The position numbers were made by a program, and so were the translations under genes. Below are positions 49,250-59,929 of a DNA stretch of 64,000 nt, piece by piece. The DNA comes from Delphinus delphis (taxonomy: Eukaryota; Chordata; Mammalia; Artiodactyla; Delphinidae). Numbering within the stretch: position 1 is the first letter of the stretch; the number at the start of each line of letters is the position of its first letter. The notes under the pieces were generated by a model, which did not search any database, was not told the origin of the DNA, and was given only the letters and a program-made list of their open reading frames with translations. The stretch is taken from positions 123,361,838 through 123,425,837 of the forward strand of contig NC_082687.1 in NCBI RefSeq assembly GCF_949987515.2, written 5' to 3'.

Positions 49250-51490
49250 ATTTTAAATAGCTAGTGAAAAGATACTACCCAAATAATGAGAAGAAACAAA
49301 ATAATAAAGATATGAGTGTATATCTACAGAATAGGGAAAAATGTTAAAGTCAAAAATTGGTTCTTTAAGACTATTTTTTTAAATGAAAATTCACTGGTAG
49401 GAATGACAAATAAGAGAGGAAACACAAATTACCATTAACAGAAAAGAAAAAACAAAACAACAACTAGAGGTTGCCACCATAGATATTACAAACATTAAAA
49501 AGATTGAAAATTTCCTAAATAATTTTATGTCAATAAATTTGAAATCTTAGATGAAATATGGTAATTCCTTGATAAAAACAACTAACTGAAACAGGCACAG
49601 GGTGAAATAGAAAACACAAAGTGAATAGCCCTATGTCTATAAAAGAAGTTATAAATGCTAACAAAACTTTGTCCACAGAGAAACTTTAGGCCCGCATGAT
49701 ACACCAGTGAATTTTATCAACCATATAAATAAATGGTTCTAAACTTATGAAAAACCTCTTGGAATTAGAAAAGAGGGAAACTCTTTGTAGCATGTCCTAT
49801 GAGGTGAGCAAAAATCTAACATCAAAATGTGATAAAGACATTAAAAAAAAAAGAAAACTATAGAGCTCTAGCCCTAATGAACATATGCAGAAACATCTTG
49901 GACAAAATATTAGTAAATCAAATAGAGCAATTTATCAACAGAAAAAGGAGCAAAACTATCATGCCAAAATGTGGGTTAGCCCAATACTAGAAGACCACCT
50001 TGACATTTGAAAATGTATCTATATATTTTACCACATTAATAAAGTAAGGGGAAGAACCCACATATGACCATTTTAATAGATGCAATTTGGTACCCATTCA
50101 CAGGATAGCTATGAAAAACCTAAAGATAATATCAAACATAATGGTCAAATATTGATTGCTTTCCCTTCAATTTAAGGAAAATAATGAATGACTGCTCTCC
50201 TTGCTTTTACTTAACATTGTCTGGTAGTTCCTGCCCCCCAAAATAAACAAAATGTATTAAGAAATAATATGAACAATTAACGAAAACTAAAGAAATAAAG
50301 AAAATAAAAGTTAAAAGTATAAAGATTAAAAAGAAATATGTAAAATAATTCTAGTCATAGATGAGTCAAACAAGATTGTTTACACAGAAAATCTTAAGGA
50401 AACTACAAAACAACTATGGCATTAATGATTAAAATTAGCAAGGTTGAAAGATTCACAATCATATAAAATTCAATTATATTTCAAAGTAATAGTAGTAAAA
50501 GAATTGAAAAATAAAGTTTTAAAACTCCATTTCTCAATATTATTTAAGTAAATAACTAGAAATTAATTTCATAAACAAGGTAAAAGAAAAACCTGTTCAT
50601 TGATAACTACAAGAAATTACTGAAAAAAAATTTAAATACTTCAGTAAATGGAGAAATAAATGTATTCCTGGATTAGAAAACTCAACATTGTTAAAATTTC
50701 TATTTTCCTCAGAAGGATTTTTCATTGATGTGACAAGTTTTTTCTAAAATATACTCAAAAATTTGTATGGAAATACACAGAACTGATGTAGCTAAACAAT
50801 CTTGAAAATAAAAACAAATTTGGAGACCTTAACATATTTCATTTCAGGTGTTACTACAATGATACACAGTCAGGTTAGTTTGGACCTAAAGATAAATTAA
50901 ATATACTCAGTGGAAAGGATAAGGAATCCAGAAACAGACCTACATTTAGAAGGTAAATTGACTTTTGACATAGGCTCCAAAGTAATTCATGGGATAAGAA
51001 AAGCCTTTTCAAAGAAATTACATTGAAAAAGATTGCATATCTAATCAAAAAGAGAAGAACTACTTCCTCCTACCTCATATTGGAAATTAACCAATAATTT
51101 GGGATGAATAATGAAATTATACATAAAATCTAAAATGATGAAGATTCTAGAAATAAAAAACAGAGGCATGTCTTATCCTGAGAGTAGGCAAAAAAGTATT
51201 TTAGAGAGGACACACAAAGCCGTAACAATTAAAAAACTGTATAATCAGACATCATCAAAAGGCAACATTAAAAATTTGTTTTGAAGCAAACCATAGACTG
51301 GGAGAAAATAATTGAGAAAAAATTCATATGCTGATTAAACACAGACATACACACACAAAATTAATAATAAAAAACCTGCCATTCCAATAAAGGAATGAAT
51401 GAAAGACTGAAATAGTCATTTCAAATAGGAATATTTGAAAGAAAGGAATAGCCCTAGAGAAAACAAACTAAGATAATATAAAATCTTTCA
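49250..51490 (+). pseudogene. Old L1 (L1M) ORF2 relic, left part
   Basis: Sense-strand L1 ORF2 sequence is recognisable but has many stops in all frames. Landmarks are 'tcaaaaattggttctttaag', 'caataaatttgaaatcttag', 'aatcaaatagagcaatttatc', 'ggtacccattcacagg', 'atccagaaacagacctacat', 'tttgacataggctccaaag' and 'tagaaataaaaaacagagg'. It covers the reverse-transcriptase to C-terminal region. The younger antisense L1 at 51495-57988 interrupts it, and similar old sequence resumes at about 57989. Confidence 0.8.
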
Positions 51491-51998
51491 TTTACTTATT
51501 GTTATTTTTATACAGATCTTATTGGAATAAATTGCTTCACAATACTGTGTTAGTTTCTGTTGTACAACAAAGTGAATCGGCAACATGCATACATATGTCC
51601 CCATATCCCCTCCCTCTAGAGTCTTCCTCCCACCCTCCCTATCCCAACCCTGTAGGTCATCGCAAAGCACTGAGCTAATCTCCCTATGCTATGCTGCTGC
51701 TTCCCACTATCTAACTATTTTACATTCGGTAGTGTATATATGTTGATACTATTCTCACTTCGATCCAGCTTCCCCCTCCCACCCCATGTCCTCAAGTCCA
51801 TCCTCTATGTCTACTCTTTATTCCTGCCCTGCAACTATGTTCATAAGTACCATTTATTTTTTTTTTTAGATTCCATATATATGTGTTAGCATATGGTATT
51901 TGTTTTTCTCTTTCTGACTGACTTCACTCTGTATGACAGACTCTAGGTCCATCTACCTCACTACAAATAACTCAATTTTGTTTCATTTTATGGATGAG

Positions 51999-52154
51999 TA
52001 ATATTCCATTGTATATATGTGCCACATCTTCTTTATCCATTCATCTGTTGATAGATATTTTGGTTGGTTCCACGTCTAATATTCCATTGTATATATGTGC
52101 CACATCTTCTTTATCCATTCATCTGTTGATAGATATTTTGGTTGGTTCCATGTC
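51999..52154. repeat. 78-bp tandem duplication inside L1
   Basis: Bases 51999-52076 are repeated directly at 52077-52154, both starting 'taatattccattgtatatat'. The only difference is C at 52073 versus T at 52151. The equivalent L1 segment at about 22758-22835 is single copy, so the duplication arose in this copy or in its direct source element. Its length of 78 keeps the reading frame. Confidence 0.95.
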
Positions 52155-52541
52155 CTGGCTATTGTAAATAGTGCTTCAAAGAACATTGTGGTACATTTGT
52201 CTTTCTGAATTATGGTTTTCTCAGGGATATGCCCAGTAGTGGGATTTCTGGGTCATATGGTAATTCTATTTTTAGTTTTTTAAGAAGCCTCCATACTGTT
52301 TTCCATAGTGGTTGTATCAATTTACATTACCACCAACAGTGCAGGAGGGTTCCTTTTTCATCACACCCTTTCCAGCATTTATTGTTTCTAGATTTTTTGA
52401 TAATGGCCATTCTGACCAGTGTGAGGTGATACCTTATTGTAGTTTTGATTTGCATTTCTCTAATAATTAGTGATGTTGAGCATCTTTTCATGTGCCTGTT
52501 GGCCATCCATCTGTCGTCCTTGGTGAAATGTCTATTTAGGT

Positions 52542-52774
52542 CTTCCGCCCATTTTTTTTTTTTTTTTTTTTTGTGGTACGCAGGCCTCTCACTGTTGTGG
52601 CCTCTCCTGTTGCAGAGCACAGGCTCCGGACGCGCAGGCTCAGCGGCCAAGGCTCACAGGCCCAGCCGCTCCGCTGCATGTGGGATCTTCCCGGACCAGG
52701 GTACGAACCCGTGTCCCCTGCATCGGCAGGCGGACTCTCAACCACTGCCCCACCAGGGAAGCCCTTCTGCCCAC
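52542..52774 (-). mobile_element. CHR SINE inserted in L1 ORF2
   Basis: Reverse-orientation full-length copy (about 52555-52763) with a poly(T) run at 52552-52572, 'gtggtacgcaggcctctcac', 'tcagcggccaaggctcacag' and the head 'ccaccagggaagccc'. Target duplications CTTCCGCCCAT (52542-52552) and CTTCTGCCCAC (52764-52774) differ at two positions. The L1 reading 'tctattta ggtcttc...gcccattttt' is split here. Confidence 0.93.
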
Positions 52775-55700
52775 TTTTTAACTGGATTGTTCGTCTTTTT
52801 GATATTGAGCTCCATGAGCTGTTCCTGTATTTTGGAGATTAATCCTTTGTCTCTTGTTTCATTTGCAAATACTTTCTCCCATTCTGAGGGTTGTCTTTTT
52901 GTCTTATTTATGGTTTTCTTTGCTGTGCAAAAGCTTTTAAATTCCATTTTTTTATTTTTGTTTTTATTTCTGTTACTGTAGGAGGTGGGTCAAAAAAAGA
53001 TCTTGTTGTGGTTTATGTCAAAGAGTGTTTTTCTATGTTTTCCTCTAAGAGTTTTATAGTGTCTGGTATTACATTTAAGTCTTTAATCCATTTGGAGTTT
53101 ATTTTTGGGTATGGTGTTAGGTAGTGTTCTAATTTCATTCTTTTACATGTAGCTGTCCAGTTTTCCCAGCACCACTTATTGAAGAGGTTGTCTTTTCTCC
53201 ACTGTACGTTCTTGCCTCCTTTGTCATAAATTAGGTGCCCATATGTGCGTGGGTTTATCTCTGGGTATTCTATCCTGTAGCATTGATCTATATTTCTTTA
53301 TTTCTGCCAGTACCGTATTGTCTTGATTACTGTAGCTTTGTGGTATAGTTTGAAGTTGGGGAGACTGATCCCTCCAACTCCATTTTTCTTTCTCAAGATT
53401 GCTTTGGCTATTTGGGGTCTTTTGTGTTTCCATACGAATTGTAAAATTTGTTGTTCTAATTCTGTGAAGAATGCCATTGGTAGTTTGATAGGGATTGCAT
53501 TGAATCTGTCGATGGCTTTGGGTAGTATAGTCATTTTCACAGTATTGATCTTCCAATCCAAGAACATGGTATATTTCTCCATCTGTTTATGTCATCTTTG
53601 ATTTCTTTCATCAGTGTTTTACAGTTTTCTGAGTACAAGTCTTTTGCCTCCTTAGGAAGGTTTATTTCTAGGTATTTTATTCTTTTTGTTGCAGTGGTAA
53701 ATGGGAGTGTTTCCTTAATTTCTCTTTCTGACTTTTCATTGTTTTTTTATAGGAATGCCAGAGATTTCTGTACATGAATTTTGTATCCTACAATCTTAAG
53801 AAATTCACTGATTAGTTCTAGTAGTTTTCTGCTGGCATTTTTAGGATTTTCTATGTATAGTATCATGTCATCTGCAAACAGTGACCGTTTCACTTCTTCT
53901 TTTCCAATTCGTATTCCTTTTATTTCTTTTTCTTCTCTGATTGCCATGGCTAGGACTTCCAAAACTATGTTGAATAAGAGTGGCGAGAGTGGACATCCTT
54001 GTCTTTTTCCTGATCTTTGTGGAAATGCTTTCAGTTTTTCACCATTGAGTATGATGCTTGCTGTGAGTGTGTCATATATGGCCTTTATTATGTTGAGGTA
54101 GGTTCCGTCTATGCCCGTTTTCTGGCGAGTTTTTATCATAAATCGGTGTTGAATTTTGTCAAAAGCTTTTTGTGCATCTATTGAGATGATCATATGGTTT
54201 TTATTCCTTAATTTGTTAATATAGTGTATCACATTGTTTGATTTGCATATATTGAAGAATCCTTGCATCCCTGGGATAAATCCCACTTGATCATGGTGTA
54301 TAATCCTTTTAATGTGCTGTTGGATTCTGTTTGCTAGTATTTTGTTGAGGACTTTTGCATCTATGTTCATTAGTGATATTGGTCTATAATTTTCTTTTTT
54401 TGTGATATCTTTTCCTGGTTTTGGTATCAGGGTGATGGTGGTTTTGTAGAATGAACTTGCGAGTGTTTCTCCCTCTGCAATCTTTTGGAAGAGTTTGAGA
54501 AGGATCAGTGTTAGCTCTTCTCTAAATGTTTGATAGAATTCACCTGTGAAGCCATCTGGTCCTGGACTTTTGTTTGCTGGAATATTTTTAATTATGGTTT
54601 CAATTTCATTACTTGTGATAGGTCTGTTTGTATTTTCTAATTCTTCCTGGTTTAGTCTTGGAAAATTGTAGCTTTCCAAGAATTTGTCCATTTCTTCATG
54701 GTTGACCATTTTATTGGCATATAGTTGTTTGTAGTACTCTCTTATAATCCTTTGTATTTCTGCAGTGTCAGTTGCGATTTCTCCTTTTTCATTTCTAATT
54801 TTATTGATTTGCATCTTCTTCCTTTTTTTCTTGATGAGCCTGGCTAAGGGTTTATCAATTTTGTTTATCTTCTCAAAGAACCAGCTTTTAGTTTTTTTGA
54901 TCTTTGCTATTGATTTCTTCATTTCTATTTCATTTATTTCTGCTCTGGTCTTTATGATTTCTTTCCTCTACTGAATTTAGGTTTTTTTTTTTCTTCTTTC
55001 TCTACTTGTTTTAAGTGTAGGGTTAGATTGTTTATTAGAGATTTTTCTTGTTTCTTGAGGTGAGATTGAATTGCTATAAACTTCCCTCTTAGAACTGCTT
55101 TTTCTGCATCCCATAGGTTTTGCGTAATTGTGTTTTCATTGTCATTTGCTTCTGTGTATTTTTTGATTTCCTCTTTGATTTCTTCAGTGATCCATTGGTT
55201 ATTTAGTAACATATTGCTTAGTCTCCATGTTTTTACAGCTTTTTTTCCCCTGTAATCTATTTCTAATATCATAGCATTATGGTCAGAAAAGATGCTTGAT
55301 ATGATTTCAATTTTCATAGGCTTGATTTGTAACCCAAGATGTGATGTATTCTGGGTAATGTTCCATATGCACTTGAGAAGAAAGTGTATTCTGCTGTTTT
55401 CAGAAGGAATGTCCTATAAATATTAATTAAGTCTATCTGGTCTAATGTGTCATTTAAGGCCAGTGCTTCCTTATTGATTTTCTATCTGGATGATCTGTCC
55501 ATTGGTGTAAGTGTGGTGTTAATGTCTCCCACTATTATTGTGTTACTGTTGATTTCCCCTTTTATGGCTGTTAGCACATGTATTGAGGTGCTACTATGTT
55601 GGATGTATATATATTTACAATTTTTATATTTTCTTGTTGGATTGATCCCTTGATCATTATGTAGTGTTCTTCTTTGTCTCTTGTAACAGTCTTTAGTTTA

Positions 55701-56008
55701 AAAGTCTATTTTTTCTGATATGAGTGTTGCTACTCCAGCTTTCTTTGGATTTCCATTTGCATGGAGTATCTTCTTCCATCCCTTCACTTTCAGTCTGTAT
55801 GTGTCCCTAGGTCTGAATTGGGTCTCTTGTAGACAGCATATATATGAGTCTTGTTTTTGTATGTATTGAGCCAGTCTGTGTCTTTTGGTTGGGGCATTTA
55901 ATCCATTTACATTCAAGGTTATTATTGATGTGAATGTTCCTATTACCATTTTCTTAATTTGTTTTGGATTTGTTTTTGTGGGTCTTTTTCTTCTCTTGTG
56001 TTTCCAGC

Positions 56009-57024
56009 CTAGAGAAGTTTCTTTAGCATTTGTTGTAAAGCTGGTTTGGTGGTGCTGTGTTCTCTTAACTTTGCTTGTCTGAAAATCTTTTGACTTCTCC
56101 ATTGAATCTGAATGCAATCCTTGCTGGGTAGAGTAATCATGGTTGTAGGTTTTTCTCTTTCATCACTTTACATATATCCTGCCACTCCCTTCTGGCCTGC
56201 AGAGTTTCTGCTGAAAAATCAGCTCATAACCTTATGGGAATTCCTTTGTATTTTTTGTTTCTCCTTGCTGCTTTTAATATTTTTTCTTTGAAATTAATTT
56301 TTGTTAGTTTGATTAATATGTGTCTTGGTGTGTTTTTCCTAGGGTTTTTCTTGTATGGGACTCTCTGTGCTTCCTGGACTTGGGTGACTATTTCCTTTCC
56401 AATGTTAGGGAAGTTTTCGACTATAATCTCTTCAAATATTTTCCCAGACCCTTTCTTTTTCTCTTCTTCTTCTGGGATACCTATAATTCAAATGTTGGTG
56501 TGTTTAGTGTTGTCTCAGACCTCTCTGAGATTGTCTTCAATTCTTTTCATTCTTTTTTCTTTATTCTGCTCCTCAGCAGTTATTTCCACCATTTTGTCTT
56601 CCAGCCCACTTATTCGTTCTTCTTCCTCAGTTATTCTGTTATTGATTCCTTCTACTGTATTTTTCATTTTAATTATTGCGTTGCTCATCTCTGTTTGTTC
56701 TTTAGTTCTTCTAGATCTTTGTTAAACATTTCTTGTATTTTCTTTTTTTTTTTTTTACATCTTTATTGGAGTATAATTGCTTTACAATGGTGTGTTAGTT
56801 TCTGCTTTATAACAAAGTGAATCAGTTATACATATACATATGTTCCCATATCTCTTCCCTCTTGCATCTCCCTCCCTCCCACCCTCCTGTATTTTCTTAA
56901 TCCGTTCCTCCATTCCAAGATTCTGGATCATTTTGACTATCATTACTCTAAATTCTTTTTCATGTAGATTTTCTATTTCCTCTTCATTTATTTGGTCTTG
57001 TTGGTTTTTACCTTGCTCCTTCAT
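56009..57024 (-). pseudogene. L1 ORF1 pseudogene, interrupted
   Basis: The start codon at 57024 gives 'MKEQGKNQQDQINEEEIENL', the N-terminal and coiled-coil entry of ORF1 protein. The stop is at about 56009. The antisense T-rich sequence at 56430-56720 encodes coiled-coil and RNA-recognition segments in shifted frames. A 143-bp truncated L1 insertion at 56745-56887 cuts the N-terminal part. Confidence 0.9.
56734..56898 (-). mobile_element. Truncated L1 3' end inserted in L1 ORF1
   Basis: Perfect duplications TGTATTTTCTT at 56734-56744 and 56888-56898 flank 143 bp of antisense L1 3'UTR ('acatctttattggagtataattgc', 'gttagtttctgctttataac', 'ccctccctcccaccctcc'). It starts in a poly(T) run. This is a heavily 5'-truncated L1 that landed in the older L1. 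Confidence 0.97.
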
Positions 57025-57988
57025 TTGTGACACACTTTTTACAGTCTTTTTTTTTTTTTATGAGTTGGATTGTGTTCCTGTCTTACTGGTTGTTTGGCCT
57101 GAGGCTTCCAACACTGCAGTTTGTAGGCTGTTGGGCAGAGCTGGGTCTTGCTGCTGAGATGAGGACCTCTGTGAGACCTTGCTCTAATGAATATTTCCTG
57201 GGGTCTCAGGTTCTCCTGTTAGTCCAGTGGTTTGGACTTGGAGCTTCCACTGTAGGTACTTCGGCCCGACCCCCAGTTCGTGAATCAAGGTCCCGCAAGC
57301 CATGTGGGGTGGTAAGAAAAAAAGAAAAAGAGAACAATAACAAAGTAAAAAAATAAAATTAGACTAGGAAACTAGCAGACATATTAGAAAGAATATAAAA
57401 ATAACAATATAGTTGAATCAACAGAAGGTACATCAGTACCATAATAGTAAAAAAAAAAAGGAGGAAGGAAATAAAAAAAAAAAAAGAAAGCAATAAAAAG
57501 GGGGAAAGGCCTTGGCTATGGAGGGTGGGGCCTAAGCAAGGGCGAGGTTTGGGTGGTGAGTGGGCCCTATGCTTAGGACCCACAGGCCTGGAAAAGGCCC
57601 TGGGAGCTCTGGGGGTTGGGGCTTAGGCTCAAGAAACAGAAGGGGTCCAGGCATGTCCCCCACCTCTGATCTCAGAGGGCAGGGGACCTCACCTGGGAGC
57701 CCAGCAGGCTTCCTGGGCTTGAGTGGGCAGGACAAATGCCCTCCTCTCCTATCCTGCTCCTCCTGGACGGCTTCTCCCACCTGCCTCTCTTGATCTCCCC
57801 AGCCTCAGGGGTGCCAATCCTGTCTGGCCTCCACTTCTCCTCCCTCCTCTGTCCCCCCACGTCCTACCAGTTTACTTGGGGGTTCCTCCCATATCCTTGG
57901 GCATCCAAGTAATGGATGGCAGGTGCCCTAGTTGTGGGGAGATGCTAACTTGGTGTCTTCCCTCACTGACATCTTGACTCCACCCCCT
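57025..57988 (-). promoter_or_regulatory. L1 5'UTR (different from the first L1)
   Basis: The ORF1-proximal part (57025-57500) resembles the other L1: 'gttcctgtcttactggttg', 'cagagctgggtcttgctgctgagatg' and an A-rich block. The distal 480 bp (about 57505-57988) is GC-rich but shows no visible similarity to the corresponding 1.1 kb of the first L1. Short frames here on both strands are composition artefacts. Internal promoter function is known for L1 leaders and is not shown for this copy. Confidence 0.7.
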
Positions 57989-58260
57989 ATTTTTTCTTAT
58001 TCTTAACTGAGCTAGTAGATAGCACTTTGTTCAAAATAATAATAGCAACAGTGTATTTGGTTTTGATACTTTATGGATAAGTGCATGAATGACAGCAATA
58101 TTATAAGGGGTAGATGGGAAGAATTGGGAATACTCTGTTATAATGTACTTAAACTTCACATAATATGACACAGTGTTATTTGGAAGAGGACTTGAAGTGT
58201 TATTTGGAAGATGTAAATGGAACCACTAAAAAAAGAAAATAATGTAAAAGTAATATGCAT
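57989..58260 (+). repeat. Old L1 relic, right part
   Basis: After the younger L1 the sequence resumes with 'ttataaggggtagatgggaagaattggg', 'atgacacagtgttatttggaag' and 'aatggaaccactaaaaaaag', which I recognise as part of ancient L1M. Together with 49250-51490 it probably forms one split element, though rearrangement cannot be excluded. Confidence 0.55.
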
Positions 58261-58819
58261 TTAAATTTTATTGAATAAAATCACTATGAGTTGATTCTAA
58301 AATAATTCAAGAACTGAATAACAGAAAACATGAAGCTTTTTCTTGCAATGTGCTCAATAGATAGTGAAGGAATGATGGAGCTATGCAGTCATCGATAGAT
58401 TCTAAATCTAGTTGATGAAAATTTGACTAGGATCAGGATATTTACATCATTTCAAGGTATCTCCTTAATTTTGTTAAATTATTAAATTTGTTAAATATCA
58501 AATGTTAAATTTAAATTGTTAACTAAAATGAGAAAAATTATCATTATGGCTACCAGACACCACTATAGCCAAATAATAAAAGTTTACATCTGCTATATTG
58601 TGACAAACTGACACAATATGCTTTCTGATAGTGATGCACTAGAAAAGAATGTATTATCAATTCAATAACTTTTCTGCCAAAAATGCATACCTGGGTACAT
58701 TTATGAGGTAGCTTCAGACAAACTCAAATTGAGAAATATTCAACAAAGTAACTGGCCTGTACGCTCAAATATGTCAGGGGGAAAAAAAAGACAAATAAAA
58801 GCTGAAGAATTATTCCAGA
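58261..58819. other. Unassigned AT-rich stretch
   Basis: Nothing recognised; probably decayed retroposon sequence. Confidence 0.45.
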
Positions 58820-59310
58820 CTGGACAATTGAATGCAATGTGTGATTGTGAGTTGGATCATGGACATGGGGGGAAAAATCTATATAAAAAGAGTTATTATT
58901 TGCACAATTAATGACATTTGAATTTGGATTGTGGATTAAATAATAATAACATTGTATAAATGCTAAATTTTCTGTTATTGATAATTGTATAATTTAAATG
59001 TATAAGAGAGTGTCTGGTTCTAAGGAAATACATACATAGAGCATTTTAGGGGTAAGTAGGCAGAGTGTCGTCAGCTTACTCTCAAAATATTCAGAAAAAA
59101 AATAGACCAGGTAGATAGATAGATAGATATCAATAGATAGAGAAATAGACTTTGTAAATAGATGGATACATTGGTAGGAGGAAAGAATGATACATGGGGG
59201 AAAATGTAAACATTTGGTGGATCTAAGTAAGGTACATATGGGGGCTCTTCGTATTCTTATTACAACTTTTCTGTAAGTTTGAAGGTATATTAAAATTAAA
59301 ATCTATGAGT
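58820..59310 (+). repeat. Second copy of the ancient retroposon 3' end
   Basis: Shares order and motifs with 7480-7735: 'acattgtataaatgctaaattttctg', 'aatgatacatgggggaaaatg', 'ggctcttcgtattcttattac' and 'aacttttctgtaagtttgaagg' with a terminal A-rich run. It contains a short GATA microsatellite (about 59112-59132). Confidence 0.5.
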
Positions 59311-59569
59311 AAAACTTACACATTGGTTCTTTCTAATTTCTAAAAATTTGGAAATTGCAAAAATATGCTGTACTTATTGCTGTGGATAAATGTACCACAT
59401 AGAAAAATGTAAAATATATTAAGACCATGAAGAACTTTAAAGATCATTCTATAGGAAAAATAAATCTATTTCCAAATTTACCACTTAACAGGTCTCCCTG
59501 AAAGATCATATTACTGTGGAAAGAAAAAGAGTTTTGAGGGGAAAGAACAAGAGAGAGAGGGAGAAGTCT

Positions 59570-59772
59570 AGGGATATTCTCTGTATTATCACATTTAATC
59601 CTCAGAAGAATCCTTAGATTATGTTCTATTACCCAATTTTCAGATTAAAAAGTGAATTCATAAAGATTAAGTATATTATGCAAAGCCACAGGGTTTACAA
59701 CTTAGTTTGTATCTAGCGTTGAATCCACATATTTCTGACCCCAACATCCATGCTCTACCCTCAATACCCAAA
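59570..59772 (-). repeat. MIR SINE
   Basis: Antisense MIR: 'tattatcacatttaatcctcag', 'tctattacccaattttcagatt', 'catgctctaccctcaatacc'. Confidence 0.75.
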
Positions 59773-59929
59773 ACAATGAATTTTTTAACTGATAGGTATT
59801 TTACTAAAATATATTTTAAAACATTTATTTATTCAGATATATATATATATATATTTATGCTCATGCTTTCTTAAACACAAAGTCAAAAATTATAAAATTG
59901 TTTATAATGAAAAGTACATTCTTTCTATC

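Larger units (their letters stand above)
51866..55949 (-). pseudogene. L1 ORF2 pseudogene with intact reverse-transcriptase core
   Basis: ORF2 starts at 55949 ('MVIGTFTSIITLNVNGLNAP'). The endonuclease part keeps the catalytic-type Asn of 'NVNGLN', the Glu of 'CCLQETQF' and the 'SDHNAM' box (55240-55320), but frames shift between them. A 391-codon open stretch (54922-53747) holds the reverse transcriptase. '[13 protein letters not shown]' is at residues 117-129, motif A '[10 protein letters not shown]' (Asp 249), motif B '[12 protein letters not shown]' (307-318) and motif C FADD (349-352). All three catalytic Asp are present. Downstream, '[20 protein letters not shown]' continues in another frame (53298-53582). 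A CHR SINE and a 78-bp duplication break the C-terminal part, so the protein cannot be made whole. Confidence 0.95.
51495..57988 (-). mobile_element. Near full-length L1 retrotransposon carrying nested insertions
   Basis: Minus-strand order: 5' end near 57988 (reads 'gggggtggagtcaagatgtc'), 5'UTR (57988-57025), ORF1 (57024-56009), ORF2 (55949-51866) and 3'UTR to about 51495. The 3' tail is eroded to 'ttattgttattttta' and I could not define target duplications. Nested within are a truncated L1 end in ORF1 (56745-56887), a CHR SINE in ORF2 (52555-52763) and a 78-bp tandem duplication (51999-52154). Without these extras the length is about 6.05 kb. Its ORFs are better preserved than those of the L1 at 22253-29633, and its 5' end is different. 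Confidence 0.92.

Noticed and set aside
56234..56820. 163- and 166-codon plus-strand frames
   Set aside because: They are antisense shadows of L1 ORF1; the Phe/Ser/Leu-rich content reflects the complement of Lys/Glu-rich coding sequence.
57532..57977. Pro/Gly-rich frames suggesting an exon
   Set aside because: They fall within the distal 5'UTR of the second L1, with frames open on both strands as expected from GC-rich composition.
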